Below are positions 8,605-18,102 of a stretch of DNA of 64,000 bases, piece after piece. Origin of the DNA: Actinomycetes bacterium (lineage in GTDB: Bacteria > Actinomycetota > Acidimicrobiia > Acidimicrobiales > Palsa-688); assembly GCA_021787365.1 (NCBI GenBank), contig JAJYMB010000027.1, positions 30,833 to 94,832 on the forward strand. Direction: 5' to 3'. The notes beneath the pieces were generated by a model. That model saw only the letters and a list, made by a program, of their open reading frames with translations, was not told the DNA's origin and searched no databases. The translations under genes and the position numbers were made by a program. Numbering within the stretch: the stretch's first letter is position 1; every line of letters starts with the position of its first letter.

Positions 8605-10350
8605 TTGTTCGCTTTCGTCGCCTACCCGCTGTGGCAGGAGCTCTGGGGCAGCTTCTCGAAGTGGTACCAGCTGAAGCCGGCAGGCTTTGGTGGCCTCAGC
8701 AACTACAAGGCCCTCTTCAGGGACATAGACGTCAGCGCGTCGGCGTTGCACACGGTCGTCTACGTGCTGCTGACTGTGCCGGTAGAAATAGGGCTCGGTC
8801 TGGGGGCGGCCTGGGCCACCTTGCGGGCCAGCCGGGGGCGGGCGCTGCTGGCCGTTGTCTTCCTCCTTCCCCTGGCCGTACCTTGGGCGGTGGCGGGCTC
8901 GTTCTTCAACGGGCTCTTCGGCGTCAACGGGTTGGCCGACCAGTTGAGCCAGCAAGTTTTCGGCACCGGCAGGTCTTTGGTGTGGTTGGACCATCCGCGC
9001 TTGGCCTTCGGCATCATCGTCGTGTTCGGCGTCTGGAAAGGGGCGCCGTGGTGCTACCTGCTCCTGCTGGGGGCGCTCAGCGGGTGCCCGGAAGACGTTT
9101 TCGAAGCCGCCCGGGTCGACGGTGCCCGAGGGGTCACGTTTTGGTGGCACGTCGTGCTTCCCTCCGTGCGGCCCATGCTCGCCTTCGTGATCGTGCTCCG
9201 TGTGATCGCCGAGGCACAGACCTATTACTCGGTGGCCCTGCTGACCAATGGCGGCCCCGGTTTCCCGGGGGCGACCGAACTGGTCGGGTTCTACGACAAC
9301 GTTTTGGCTTTCGGCTTCCAGAACTTCGGCGAAGCTAGCGCCCTCGGGGCTCTCGTGGGAGCCGTCCTGATCGCGGTGGCGTTGGGCGGATGGGCGCTCG
9401 CTCACCCGCGGGCTGGGCCCCGGCGCCCCTATCTGGCCGATCCCTACCTGGATGAGCCCGGTCTGGTGCCCGCCGGGCCCTGGCGAGCCCGCCTGATGGC
9501 GGCGGCCCACGTTGCCTCGTACCCAGTGCGGGCACTGGCCGCAGCCCGTGCCTTCGTCCGCGCTCCTTCCGGCTGGGGCCGTACCGCGAGCCGGAGGCGC
9601 CGGGCGGTCGTCCGCCGAGCGCGGTGGTTGTTCCTGGCGGTTTCGGTGGTGGCCGTGCTGCTCCCGTTCGCCGGCGAGGCCTCGGGTTGGCTCGGGCGCT
9701 CGGAGTTTGCCGGCACGAACTGGCCGGCGGTGGGGACCGGGTTGCTGAACACGCTTTTGATGAGCGCCGCCACCGTCGTCGGTACGCTGGTGCTGGCGGT
9801 GCCGGCTGCGTACGTCCTCGCCTACAAAAAGTTCCGCCTGCGGGGCGCACTTTTCATGTTCGTCCTTTTCACCCTGGCCATCCCGGGCGTCATATTCATA
9901 TACCCCCAGTTCCAAGAGATCGTCTGGTTGGGCCTGGTCAACACCCGTGTGGGTATGCTCGCCCTCTATGTCACTTCGAACCTTCCTCTGGCTGTCTTTT
10001 TCCTCCGCCCGGCCTTCGGCGGCGTCCCCGTGCCCCTGGTGGAGGCCATGCGGGTCGACGGTGCCTCAGGCGTCGGGATCCTGAGACGCTTGGTCCTGCG
10101 CTACTCGGCTAGCACCATCGTCGCCCTGAGCGTGCTCGTCGTGATCTGGGTCTGGGGCGAGGTTCCCATCGCCCTGGCCGTCCTCAGCCCGAACAACGTT
10201 CCCAGCTTCACCCTGCCCCTGCTCGTGGCTGAGGGCCAGGTCCCCAACCCCAACGCCGTGTACCTGCTGTCCATAGCAGTGCCGTTGCTCTTGTTCCTGG
10301 CCACGCAGCGGTTCTTCCGGCGTGGGTTGGTCAGCGGGTCGTTGCTCTAG
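8605..10350 (+). CDS. Fused ABC sugar transporter permease (MalF-like + MalG-like in one chain)
   Basis: 581 aa with two EAA loops: EAARVDGARGVTFWWHVVLPSVRPML and EAMRVDGASGVGILRRLVLR; start codon uncertain (TTG at 8605 or ATT at 8584). Confidence 0.85.
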   Translation: MFAFVAYPLWQELWGSFSKWYQLKPAGFGGLSNYKALFRDIDVSASALHTVVYVLLTVPVEIGLGLGAAWATLRASRGRALLAVVFLLPLAVPWAVAGSFFNGLFGVNGLADQLSQQVFGTGRSLVWLDHPRLAFGIIVVFGVWKGAPWCYLLLLGALSGCPEDVFEAARVDGARGVTFWWHVVLPSVRPMLAFVIVLRVIAEAQTYYSVALLTNGGPGFPGATELVGFYDNVLAFGFQNFGEASALGALVGAVLIAVALGGWALAHPRAGPRRPYLADPYLDEPGLVPAGPWRARLMAAAHVASYPVRALAAARAFVRAPSGWGRTASRRRRAVVRRARWLFLAVSVVAVLLPFAGEASGWLGRSEFAGTNWPAVGTGLLNTLLMSAATVVGTLVLAVPAAYVLAYKKFRLRGALFMFVLFTLAIPGVIFIYPQFQEIVWLGLVNTRVGMLALYVTSNLPLAVFFLRPAFGGVPVPLVEAMRVDGASGVGILRRLVLRYSASTIVALSVLVVIWVWGEVPIALAVLSPNNVPSFTLPLLVAEGQVPNPNAVYLLSIAVPLLLFLATQRFFRRGLVSGSLL

Positions 10351-10444
10351 CGCTGCGCCGAGGTACCGAGGCCCGTTCCGGACGGGCGGCAGGTGGCTCG
10401 GGAGCTACGAGCCCGGGAGGCTGCCCTCGCGCGAGACTGGCCCC

Positions 10445-11932
10445 ATGGAACGGCTCAACCTCACTAACCTGGCCACGCTTCCTGAACGGTGGCGCCCGCT
10501 GGTCGACCCCCGGGAAGTTTCCATTGGTGTCGTACACCTCGGGATAGGGGCGTTCCACCGGGCGCACCAGGCGCTCTACACCGAGAAGGCCATGGCCGAA
10601 GCAGGGGAGGCCGGCTGGGGGATCTGCGGGGTGACGCAGAGGAGCGAGGCGGTAGGCGAGGCCCTCGTCCCGCAGGACTGCCTTTACAGTGTCGTTGAAA
10701 GCTCGCCGGCGGGAACCGAGCTGCACGTGGCCGGCGCCGTGCGGGAGGTGCTCTTCGCCCGCCGGCAGGCAGCCGAGCTCACCGAGCGGATCGCCGCGCC
10801 GGCGACCAGCGTGGTCACACTTACCGTTACGGAGAAGGGTTACCGGTATAACCCCGTTACAGGTGAGCTCGATGTGGGGGACCCCGAGGTCGGCGCCGAC
10901 GTGGCTGGGCGCCCTCCAGAAACGGTGCTCGGGCAGCTCGTGGGCGGCATCGAGGCGCGTATGCGCGCGGGTGGGCCACCCCTCACGGTCGTCTGCTGCG
11001 ACAACCTCCCGAGCAACGGGCCGACGCTCCGCCGCCTCGTGCTGGGTTACTGCCGGCTCTTGCCCGGAGCCCGGGCGAGGGCCGTGGAGGACTGGGTCGA
11101 GGCCAACGTGACCTTCCCGGCCACAGTGGTCGACCGGATCGTGCCTGCGAGCACCGACGCGGACAGGGCCAGGGCGGCCGAGCTTCTTGGCTTGCTGGAC
11201 CAGGCGGCAGTGGTGACCGAGCCGTTCTCCCAGTGGGTGGTGGAGGACCGTTTCGCCGGCCCCCGCCCAGCCTGGGAGCGGGCTGGCGCCGAGCTCGTCG
11301 GCGACGTGGCCCCTTATGAGGAGATGAAGCTCCGGCTCCTCAACGGCAGCCACTCGGCGCTCGCCTACCTAGGCGCACTTGCCGGCCACGACCTCATCGC
11401 CCACACCGTTACCGCCCCGGGGTTCACGGCTTATGTGCGCGCCCTCATGGACCAAGACATGACCCCGACCCTTTCGCCGCCGGCGGGCTTCGACCTCGAA
11501 GCTTACAAAACGGCGTTGCTCGGGCGCTTTGCCAACCCCGTGCTGCGTCACCGGACCACCCAGGTGGCCATGGACGGCACGCAGAAGCTGCCTTACCGTC
11601 TTCTCGCGCCCATAGCGGCGCGCTTGGCCGAAGGCGCCGAGCCCCGCCACGCCTGCCTGGCGGTCGCGGGCTGGATGCGCTACGTGAGCGTCAGGGAAAG
11701 TGAAAAGGGGGCCCCGCTCCCACTCGAGGATCCCCTGGCAGAGAGGCTGCGCGCCCTCACCTCGGGCGCGTCCACGGCCGCCTCGGTAGTGGAGGCCCTG
11801 CTCGGAATGAGGGAGGTCTTCCCCGAGCCCCTGGCCGAGGACGCGAGGTTCCGCAAGCTCCTCGTCGAGGATCTGGACGCCCTCAGCCGTAAGGGCGCCG
11901 GCGCCGTGGTCGCATCCTGGCCGGCGGCGTGA
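10445..11932 (+). CDS. Mannitol dehydrogenase / D-mannonate oxidoreductase family protein
   Basis: GIGAFHRAHQALYTEKA N-terminal motif, NLPSNGPTLRRLV and KLRLLNGSHSALAYLG; ATG at 10445 within ORF 10322..11932. Confidence 0.88.
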   Translation: MERLNLTNLATLPERWRPLVDPREVSIGVVHLGIGAFHRAHQALYTEKAMAEAGEAGWGICGVTQRSEAVGEALVPQDCLYSVVESSPAGTELHVAGAVREVLFARRQAAELTERIAAPATSVVTLTVTEKGYRYNPVTGELDVGDPEVGADVAGRPPETVLGQLVGGIEARMRAGGPPLTVVCCDNLPSNGPTLRRLVLGYCRLLPGARARAVEDWVEANVTFPATVVDRIVPASTDADRARAAELLGLLDQAAVVTEPFSQWVVEDRFAGPRPAWERAGAELVGDVAPYEEMKLRLLNGSHSALAYLGALAGHDLIAHTVTAPGFTAYVRALMDQDMTPTLSPPAGFDLEAYKTALLGRFANPVLRHRTTQVAMDGTQKLPYRLLAPIAARLAEGAEPRHACLAVAGWMRYVSVRESEKGAPLPLEDPLAERLRALTSGASTAASVVEALLGMREVFPEPLAEDARFRKLLVEDLDALSRKGAGAVVASWPAA

Positions 11933-12014
11933 CCTCGAGCACCTGCGGAGCGAGCGCGCACGACCTCCACCGCCTGAGGTCCTGCCACCTGATGGGCACG
12001 GGCCCGGCGACCGC

Positions 12015-12030
12015 CTTGTACCGGTACAAG
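12015..12030. promoter_or_regulatory. 16-bp perfect palindrome CTTGTACCGGTACAAG, candidate LacI-family operator
   Basis: Perfect dyad with central CG upstream of a transporter operon that carries its own LacI regulator. Confidence 0.5.
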
Positions 12031-12087
12031 ATCACGCCCTCCACCGCTGGCGCCTCATGCGGCCGCCAAGAATGTGCGAGGGGCGCC

Positions 12088-12116
12088 TTGACAGCCCACC
12101 CCCGGGTTGGTACGGT
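12088..12116 (+). promoter_or_regulatory. Candidate promoter TTGACA-N17-TACGGT upstream of the oligosaccharide/peptide SBP
   Basis: Consensus -35 with 17-bp spacing to an acceptable -10. Confidence 0.45.
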
Positions 12117-12278
12117 GCCAGTCAGTCCCGGTACGTACCAGGGGCCCTCGAGAGGGGGCCGGTCGGTCGTGACCGAGATGTCGAGGGGGTTTTGATAGGC
12201 AACGCCGTCACAAGCGGCGGCTTTGCGCCTTATAGAGACGCGAGGGACACTCAGAGCCTCAGGGAGGGCAACAAAGAA

Positions 12279-14351
12279 ATGAAAGGGGTAAAAACTAAGG
12301 CGCTCGCGGGCGCGGCAGTCATCGGGATGGTCGCGGTCCCCTCGGCACCGAGCTGGGCGAGCCAACACGGTGCCCGGTCGACCAAGGCAGTGTCGTCTTT
12401 TGTGCCCACTGTCCCGATAGTGGCAGCGGCACCGGCGGTCCAGACGCTGGACCCGTCCGACTGGGCGGCCCAGATCCTGGTGGACCAGGGCACGTTGATG
12501 GAAGGCCTGTACGGCTACAGCCCGACAGGCCAGATCGTACCCAAGATAGCCACTCATTACACAGTTTCCGATGGAGGCCTCGTCTGGACCTTCTACCTGC
12601 GCCACAACGCCAGGTGGTCAAACGGCGCCCCGGTCACGGCACAGGACTTCTACTACTCCTGGATGCGCACGGCGTCGCCCAAGAACAGCTCCGACTCCAT
12701 GTGGGCGAGCGTCATGAACTACGTCTCCGAGTCCTACCCTTACCACGACGGCAGCGCGCCGGCGAGCGCAGTCGGGGTCAAGGTGATCAACCCGTACGAG
12801 ATCCAGCTCAGGCTCTCGGCGCCGCACAACATCTTGGGGGAGATGCCGATCACCGGCTCGATGCCCCTCTACCCGCCTTCGGTCGAGGCGCACCCGACCA
12901 CCTGGTACCTGCCCAAGTACTTTGTTGGGGACGGCCCGTACATCTTGAAGAGCTTCACGCCGAGCGAAGGGATGACCCTCGTCCGCAACCCCGACTACGT
13001 CGGGGCCCCAGGTGAGCCCAACGTCGGCAACATCAACGAGATGAAGCTCGTCACCCAGTCGAGCGTCCCCGTCGAGGACTACCTGGCGGGCAAGTTGGAC
13101 ATTGCAGATGTCACGACGCCGTCGGACTACAAGTACGTGCTCGACCACCCCAGCTTGAAATCGCAGCTGCACGTGCAGACTGACAACCAGGTCGAGTACC
13201 TCCAATGGGACAAGTCCACGGAGGACTCCCCGCTCGAAAACCTGAGCGTACGGAAGGCAATCGCGATGGCGGTCGACCGCCAGCCCATCGTGAACAGCGT
13301 GCTCGCTGGCATGGCCGGGCCAACCAACGTCTTCGGGTACAAGGGCTGGCCCACGTACTCGCTGCAGCACCCGCTCACCTACAACGTGCAAAAGGCCCGC
13401 CAGTTGCTGGCCCAGGCGGGGTACCCGGGGGGCAAGGGCTTCCCGACCATAGAAATCTACGCCGAGGTGGCGAGCGTCAGCCCCAACAGCGTGCCCATCG
13501 CCGAAGCGGTCGCCGCGGAGCTGAAGCAAAACCTCGGGATCAACTGCCAGATCACGCCGGAAAACGCGACCCTGTTCGGTGACATCACCTACGCCGGGCT
13601 CAACTCGTTCGTGAAGCCCGGCTATGTCATCGGTGGCGGCACGCCTAACTGGGTCGACGTGACAAGCCTGCCGATCGAGTCCAACCAGGACCTGTACAAC
13701 TACGGGACCGTCGGGCCGCTTTCGTTCCGCCAGCACATGTCCGCTGCCTTCTACAATGCCTACGACCCGTCGGACGTGGCCCTGATGGGCAACCCCACCA
13801 ACACGAGCGAAGGGACGACGCCTGCTGACTGGGTACCGCTCGAAAAGGCGGCAAAGGCAGACATCGCCTACTTGAACGCCTGGAACGCCAAGCAGCCGGC
13901 TGCTTACCGCAAGACATACCTGGATGTCCCCGGCACGGAAACCAACCAGCAACTATGGAACGGGTTGTTGCAGGCCTGGCACCAGGCCAAGACACCCGCT
14001 GCGCTTCACACCGCGTGGGTGAACGCTTGGAAGTTCCTGGGCTCCTACAGCATCGGAAACGGTGGCGCCAACATCGGCTTGAACGAGAAGGTCTGGATCA
14101 AGCAGCACGAGACGGAGGCCATCCACAACGTCTACATGTGGAACCACGAGCTCGGCGGGACGGTCAACCAGCAGCAAGCGGACCACCTGGCAGCCAACAT
14201 CGACAACTACATGCTCCAGCAGGGCTACGGGATCCCGCTCTACTACTATGAGACCTTCCTCCTGGAGAAGCCCGGTCTCACCGGGGTCCTGGCCAACCCC
14301 TGGTCTTGGGGCGGCGTGTTCCAGATGCAATACCTCAACTACAACGGTTAG
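12279..14351 (+). CDS. ABC transporter substrate-binding protein, family 5 (Opp/Dpp type)
   Basis: ATG at 12279 after AGGGAGGG RBS; signal peptide; family 5 features (LDPSDWAAQ...LVWTFYLRHNARWSNGAPVTAQDFYYSW; VRKAIAMAVDRQPIV). Confidence 0.9.
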   Translation: MKGVKTKALAGAAVIGMVAVPSAPSWASQHGARSTKAVSSFVPTVPIVAAAPAVQTLDPSDWAAQILVDQGTLMEGLYGYSPTGQIVPKIATHYTVSDGGLVWTFYLRHNARWSNGAPVTAQDFYYSWMRTASPKNSSDSMWASVMNYVSESYPYHDGSAPASAVGVKVINPYEIQLRLSAPHNILGEMPITGSMPLYPPSVEAHPTTWYLPKYFVGDGPYILKSFTPSEGMTLVRNPDYVGAPGEPNVGNINEMKLVTQSSVPVEDYLAGKLDIADVTTPSDYKYVLDHPSLKSQLHVQTDNQVEYLQWDKSTEDSPLENLSVRKAIAMAVDRQPIVNSVLAGMAGPTNVFGYKGWPTYSLQHPLTYNVQKARQLLAQAGYPGGKGFPTIEIYAEVASVSPNSVPIAEAVAAELKQNLGINCQITPENATLFGDITYAGLNSFVKPGYVIGGGTPNWVDVTSLPIESNQDLYNYGTVGPLSFRQHMSAAFYNAYDPSDVALMGNPTNTSEGTTPADWVPLEKAAKADIAYLNAWNAKQPAAYRKTYLDVPGTETNQQLWNGLLQAWHQAKTPAALHTAWVNAWKFLGSYSIGNGGANIGLNEKVWIKQHETEAIHNVYMWNHELGGTVNQQQADHLAANIDNYMLQQGYGIPLYYYETFLLEKPGLTGVLANPWSWGGVFQMQYLNYNG

Positions 14352-14392
14352 GCACGCAAGCACAAGGGCCCGTTGTAGGTGAGCTCCGAGAT

Positions 14393-14470
14393 GGCGAGCA
14401 GTGTCGCGAGGACCGTTGGTGCCAGGGTCTTTCTTGGACCGCCCTGGCCCATCCCTCGGCACTGCTCGCC
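14393..14470 (+). other. Long imperfect stem-loop between SBP gene and lacI-type gene (terminator/attenuator candidate)
   Basis: 11-bp perfect outer arms GGCGAGCAGTG (14393-14403) / CACTGCTCGCC (14460-14470) with inner GCCAGGG/CCCTGGC stem. Confidence 0.5.
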
Positions 14471-14485
14471 TAGCCGGTACCGAAG

Positions 14486-15559
14486 ATGACCGCACGCAAA
14501 CCAAGGCCTGAAGGACCGAAGCCGGAGGCGGCGCGTCTCACCGTGCGTGAGATGGCTTCGCAGGTCGGAGTCTCCCCGATGACGGTGTCGCGAGTCCTGA
14601 ACAAGCGGCCCGACGTGGCGCCGCAGACGCGCGAGAGGGTGGAGCGCATGATCGCGCAGTCAGGGTTCGTGCCTGCGCGAGCGGCCAACGCCAGGCGGGA
14701 GGGCCGCCACGGGCTGATCGACTTGGTGGTCCCGGCGCTCGACACCGGGTACTCCCTCGAGATCGCGCGAGGCGTTGAAGCGGCACTGGAGCCGACTGGT
14801 TACCGCTTGGTGCTTTCCTGCACCTATTCGTCGAGCCGCGATCCGGCCAAGCAGGAGCGGACGTGGCTGGCCAGGCTCTCCCAGGGCAAGACCGACGGCG
14901 CCATACTCGTCCTCTACGCAGACCAATCTCGGAGGCTCGAGGCGCTACGGCGCCGGCACATCCCCTTCGTCATAGTCGACCCCGTGGGGGACCTCGGGCC
15001 CGACGTCCCGTCGGTCGGGGCGACCAACTGGGCGGGGGCGAGGGCCGCAACCGAGTACCTGCTGTCGCTCGGCCACCGGCGAGTCGGTTTCATCGGGGGC
15101 CCGCCGTCGTTGCTTTGCGCCGAGGAGCGGTTGTCCGGCTACCGGTCCGCGCTCGAGGCGGCCGGTACCAGGGTGACGCCCGAGCTGGTGCGCCCGGGCA
15201 ACTTCATGGACGACGTGGGCTACAAGCAAACGCTCGCTTTGATGGAGCTGGCCGAGCCTCCGACTGCCATCTTCGCGGGGAGCGACAGCCAAGCTCTCGG
15301 CGCGTACGGCGCGCTCCGCCAGCTCGGTAAGTGCGTCCCCGATGACGTGAGCGTCGTTGGTTTCGACGACACGCTGGTCGCGCCGCTGGTTACGCCGGCC
15401 CTCACTACCGTCCGCCAGCCGCTTGCTGAAATGGGCCGGTTCGCGGTGCGCAACCTTTTGCGGGTCATCGAGGGGAGGCCTCTATCGAGCATGCGTGTGC
15501 AGTTGGCGACGACGCTGATCATCAGGGGTTCCTGCGCTCCGCCGGGGCAGGGCTCATGA
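14486..15559 (+). CDS. LacI family transcriptional regulator
   Basis: 357 aa; TVREMASQVGVSPMTVSRVLNKRPDVAPQTRERV HTH; periplasmic-binding-like domain. Confidence 0.93.
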   Translation: MTARKPRPEGPKPEAARLTVREMASQVGVSPMTVSRVLNKRPDVAPQTRERVERMIAQSGFVPARAANARREGRHGLIDLVVPALDTGYSLEIARGVEAALEPTGYRLVLSCTYSSSRDPAKQERTWLARLSQGKTDGAILVLYADQSRRLEALRRRHIPFVIVDPVGDLGPDVPSVGATNWAGARAATEYLLSLGHRRVGFIGGPPSLLCAEERLSGYRSALEAAGTRVTPELVRPGNFMDDVGYKQTLALMELAEPPTAIFAGSDSQALGAYGALRQLGKCVPDDVSVVGFDDTLVAPLVTPALTTVRQPLAEMGRFAVRNLLRVIEGRPLSSMRVQLATTLIIRGSCAPPGQGS

Positions 15560-17112
15560 TGGCGCCCACGACAGCCGGGACGGCAGAGGAAGTAGCATTC
15601 GACGCGAGGTTTGCCGGGACGGTGCTGGCACCGGTGTGGAAGAAGTGCGTAGGTGCCGGCCGGGCGGCCGAGGCGCTCCGTGCGGACTTCCAGCGCCACT
15701 TGGAGGTCGCGCGGAAAGAGATCGGCTTCGAGTACCTCCGCTGCCACGGGCCGCTCTGCGACGAGATGATGGTCTACCGGGAGGAAGGCGGGAAGCCCGT
15801 CCACAATTGGCAGTACCTCGACATGGTGTACGACCACTGGCTGTCCGTGGGCATCCGCCCGTTCGTCGAGTTATCGTTCATGCCCTCCGACCTGGCGAGC
15901 GGGGACGAGACATGCTTCTGGTGGCGAGGCAACATAACGCCACCCAAGGACTGGGCGCGGTGGGAAGGGCTCGTGAGGGACATGGTCGTCCACTTCGTCG
16001 ACCGCTACGGCCTCCCCGAAGTGAGAAGGTGGTACTTCGAGGTCTGGAACGAGCCGGACCTCTCCTTCTTCTGGAAAGGCGCTGACTTCGACGCCTACCT
16101 CGAGCTCTACGAGCGGACGGCGAGGGCCGTCAAGTCGGTGGCCCCCGAACTGCGCGTTGGCGGCCCGGCCACCTCCGGCGCAGAGGGTTCGACGGCAAGG
16201 AAGCCGACCTTCGCGGAGCGTTTCCTAGCGGCCTGCGCCGAGCGCGCGCTCCCACTCGACTTCTTTTCCACCCACCCGTACCCGACCTTCCACGCGCTCG
16301 ACGTCGCTGGCGACGGCGCCATGGGATGGCTCGGCCCCGACAGGCTCGGGACCGACCTCGAGCGGATAGACAAACTGCTTGCCGACAACGGTTACGCGCA
16401 CCTGGAACGGCACCTCACCGAGTGGAACTCGAGCCCGAGCCCGCGCGACCCCTCGCACGACACGGCTTTCATGGCGCCCTTCATAGTTCGGAACAACTCG
16501 AGTGCCCGCGGCCGGGTGAGCGCGCTGTCCTTTTGGGTTGTGAGCGACATCTTCGAGGAGGCCCGGCTGGGCGACGGGCCTTTCCATGGGGGCTTCGGCC
16601 TATTGAACGCCCAGGGCCTGAAAAAGCCGTCCTTCCACGGCTACTGGTTCCTCTCGCGGCTCGGGCCGGCCGAACTTGCGAGCGGCGACTCTTTCGTGGC
16701 CACAAGGCGCGAAGATGGTGCGCTCGCGATTGTCGTGTGGAACTACTGCCACTACCGTGGCGACGCTCGCCTGGAGCGCGACGTCGACGACCCCTACGAG
16801 CTGTTCGAGCCAGGTCGGCCCAGGCGCTTCGAGCTGTCCATCGCCGGGGTCGAAGGGCCCGTTCGCGTGGCCACGACTCGCTTCGACCGCTCCCACGGCA
16901 GCGTTTACGACGCCTGGGTGGAGATGGGCAGGCCCGTGCACCTTTCCCGCGAGGACGTCGAGGTGTTGCACGCTCGCGCCGAGCTCAGCACCAAGGTCGA
17001 GCACGCAACGCTTCAAGACGGGGCGCTCCGGCGCGGGGTGGTCGTGGAGCCCCACGGCGTCGTCCTCGTCGAGGTTAGCTCGCTAGGGGGGAGGGCGCCG
17101 TGGGCCTCGTGA
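15556..17112 (+). CDS. Glycoside hydrolase, GH39-like (beta-xylosidase family)
   Basis: 518 aa; FEYLRCHGPLCDEMMVY, WYFEVWNEPDLSFFW acid/base motif; ATGA-type overlap with lacI. Confidence 0.85.
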   Translation: MMAPTTAGTAEEVAFDARFAGTVLAPVWKKCVGAGRAAEALRADFQRHLEVARKEIGFEYLRCHGPLCDEMMVYREEGGKPVHNWQYLDMVYDHWLSVGIRPFVELSFMPSDLASGDETCFWWRGNITPPKDWARWEGLVRDMVVHFVDRYGLPEVRRWYFEVWNEPDLSFFWKGADFDAYLELYERTARAVKSVAPELRVGGPATSGAEGSTARKPTFAERFLAACAERALPLDFFSTHPYPTFHALDVAGDGAMGWLGPDRLGTDLERIDKLLADNGYAHLERHLTEWNSSPSPRDPSHDTAFMAPFIVRNNSSARGRVSALSFWVVSDIFEEARLGDGPFHGGFGLLNAQGLKKPSFHGYWFLSRLGPAELASGDSFVATRREDGALAIVVWNYCHYRGDARLERDVDDPYELFEPGRPRRFELSIAGVEGPVRVATTRFDRSHGSVYDAWVEMGRPVHLSREDVEVLHARAELSTKVEHATLQDGALRRGVVVEPHGVVLVEVSSLGGRAPWAS

Positions 17113-18065
17113 AGTTCCTCGCCAAGCGCATTGTGGCGATCGTCGTTACGATCTCGCTCGTCGTTGGCGTCGGGTACGTCTTGATTTACATTTCGCCCGG
17201 GACGTTCTATAGCGCTGCCAACATGGGGCAGGGCTTGAGCCAGCTGCAGGTATCGGACCCGGCGCTCTACAACCAGTACTTGAACAGCCTGAACAGCCGT
17301 TACGGGCTCAACCAGCCGCTCATAGAGCAGGTGGGGAAGTACGTCTGGCACTCGCTCACCTTCAACTTCGGCACCTCGTTCGAAAACCCCTCCATCCCTA
17401 TCATCCACCAGCTTGCCCAGGCCGTGCCCATCAGCTCCATCCTCGCATTTGGCGCCATCGCCCTGGCCGTCGTCTTGGGCGTGCCCCTCGGTGTGCTGGC
17501 GGCTCTCAAGCGCAACACGTGGCTGGACTCGGCGCTAACCACGCTGTCGATGGTGGGCCAGGCCATCCCGTCGTTCGTGCTCGCCGTGCTCCTCGTGCTC
17601 TTCTTCGGCGTTTGGTTCCCCGGGATCTTGCCGGTGAACGGTTGGGGCACGGTCGGTGAAGCAGTCTTGCCCATCGTGGCGCTGTCGGCAGGCAACGTAG
17701 CCGCCGTGACGCGTTACACGCGGGGGAGCATGGTCGAGGCCCTGCGCCAAGACTACGTCCGGACCGCGGAGGCCAAGGGCGTCCCGTGGAGGCGCGTCGT
17801 CCTCCGTCATGCCCTGCGCAACTCGCTCGTCGCGGTCGTCACGGTCATCGGCCCCACCTTTGCGTTCACGATCATCAGTACCCTTTGGGTCGAGCAGATC
17901 TTCACGATCCCCGGCCTCGGGACCCTCCTCGCACAGGCCTTCCCCAACAAAGACGTGCCGATGGCGATCACCTCGATATACGTGCTGTGCCTGCTCGTGA
18001 TGGGGATGAACCTCCTGGTCGACCTGCTCTACCGCGTCCTGGACCCCCGAGTTAAGCTGCAATGA
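17100..18065 (+). CDS. Opp/Dpp-type ABC transporter permease (DppB-like)
   Basis: 321 aa; EALRQDYVRTAEAKGVPWRRVVLRHALRNSL. Confidence 0.92.
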   Translation: MGLVKFLAKRIVAIVVTISLVVGVGYVLIYISPGTFYSAANMGQGLSQLQVSDPALYNQYLNSLNSRYGLNQPLIEQVGKYVWHSLTFNFGTSFENPSIPIIHQLAQAVPISSILAFGAIALAVVLGVPLGVLAALKRNTWLDSALTTLSMVGQAIPSFVLAVLLVLFFGVWFPGILPVNGWGTVGEAVLPIVALSAGNVAAVTRYTRGSMVEALRQDYVRTAEAKGVPWRRVVLRHALRNSLVAVVTVIGPTFAFTIISTLWVEQIFTIPGLGTLLAQAFPNKDVPMAITSIYVLCLLVMGMNLLVDLLYRVLDPRVKLQ

Positions 18066-18102
18066 GGCGCCTGCCCGCGGCCGTGGAAAGGGAGGGTGCG
18101 CA

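Noticed and set aside
8119-9915. Large 598-aa minus-strand ORF
   Set aside because: Antisense to the clearly homologous ROK and permease genes; low-complexity polar composition typical of GC-rich shadow ORFs.
10351-10444. Terminator-like hairpin (GGCTCG...CGAGCC) after the fused permease
   Set aside because: Short arms, GC-rich background and no U-tract; not distinguishable from chance.
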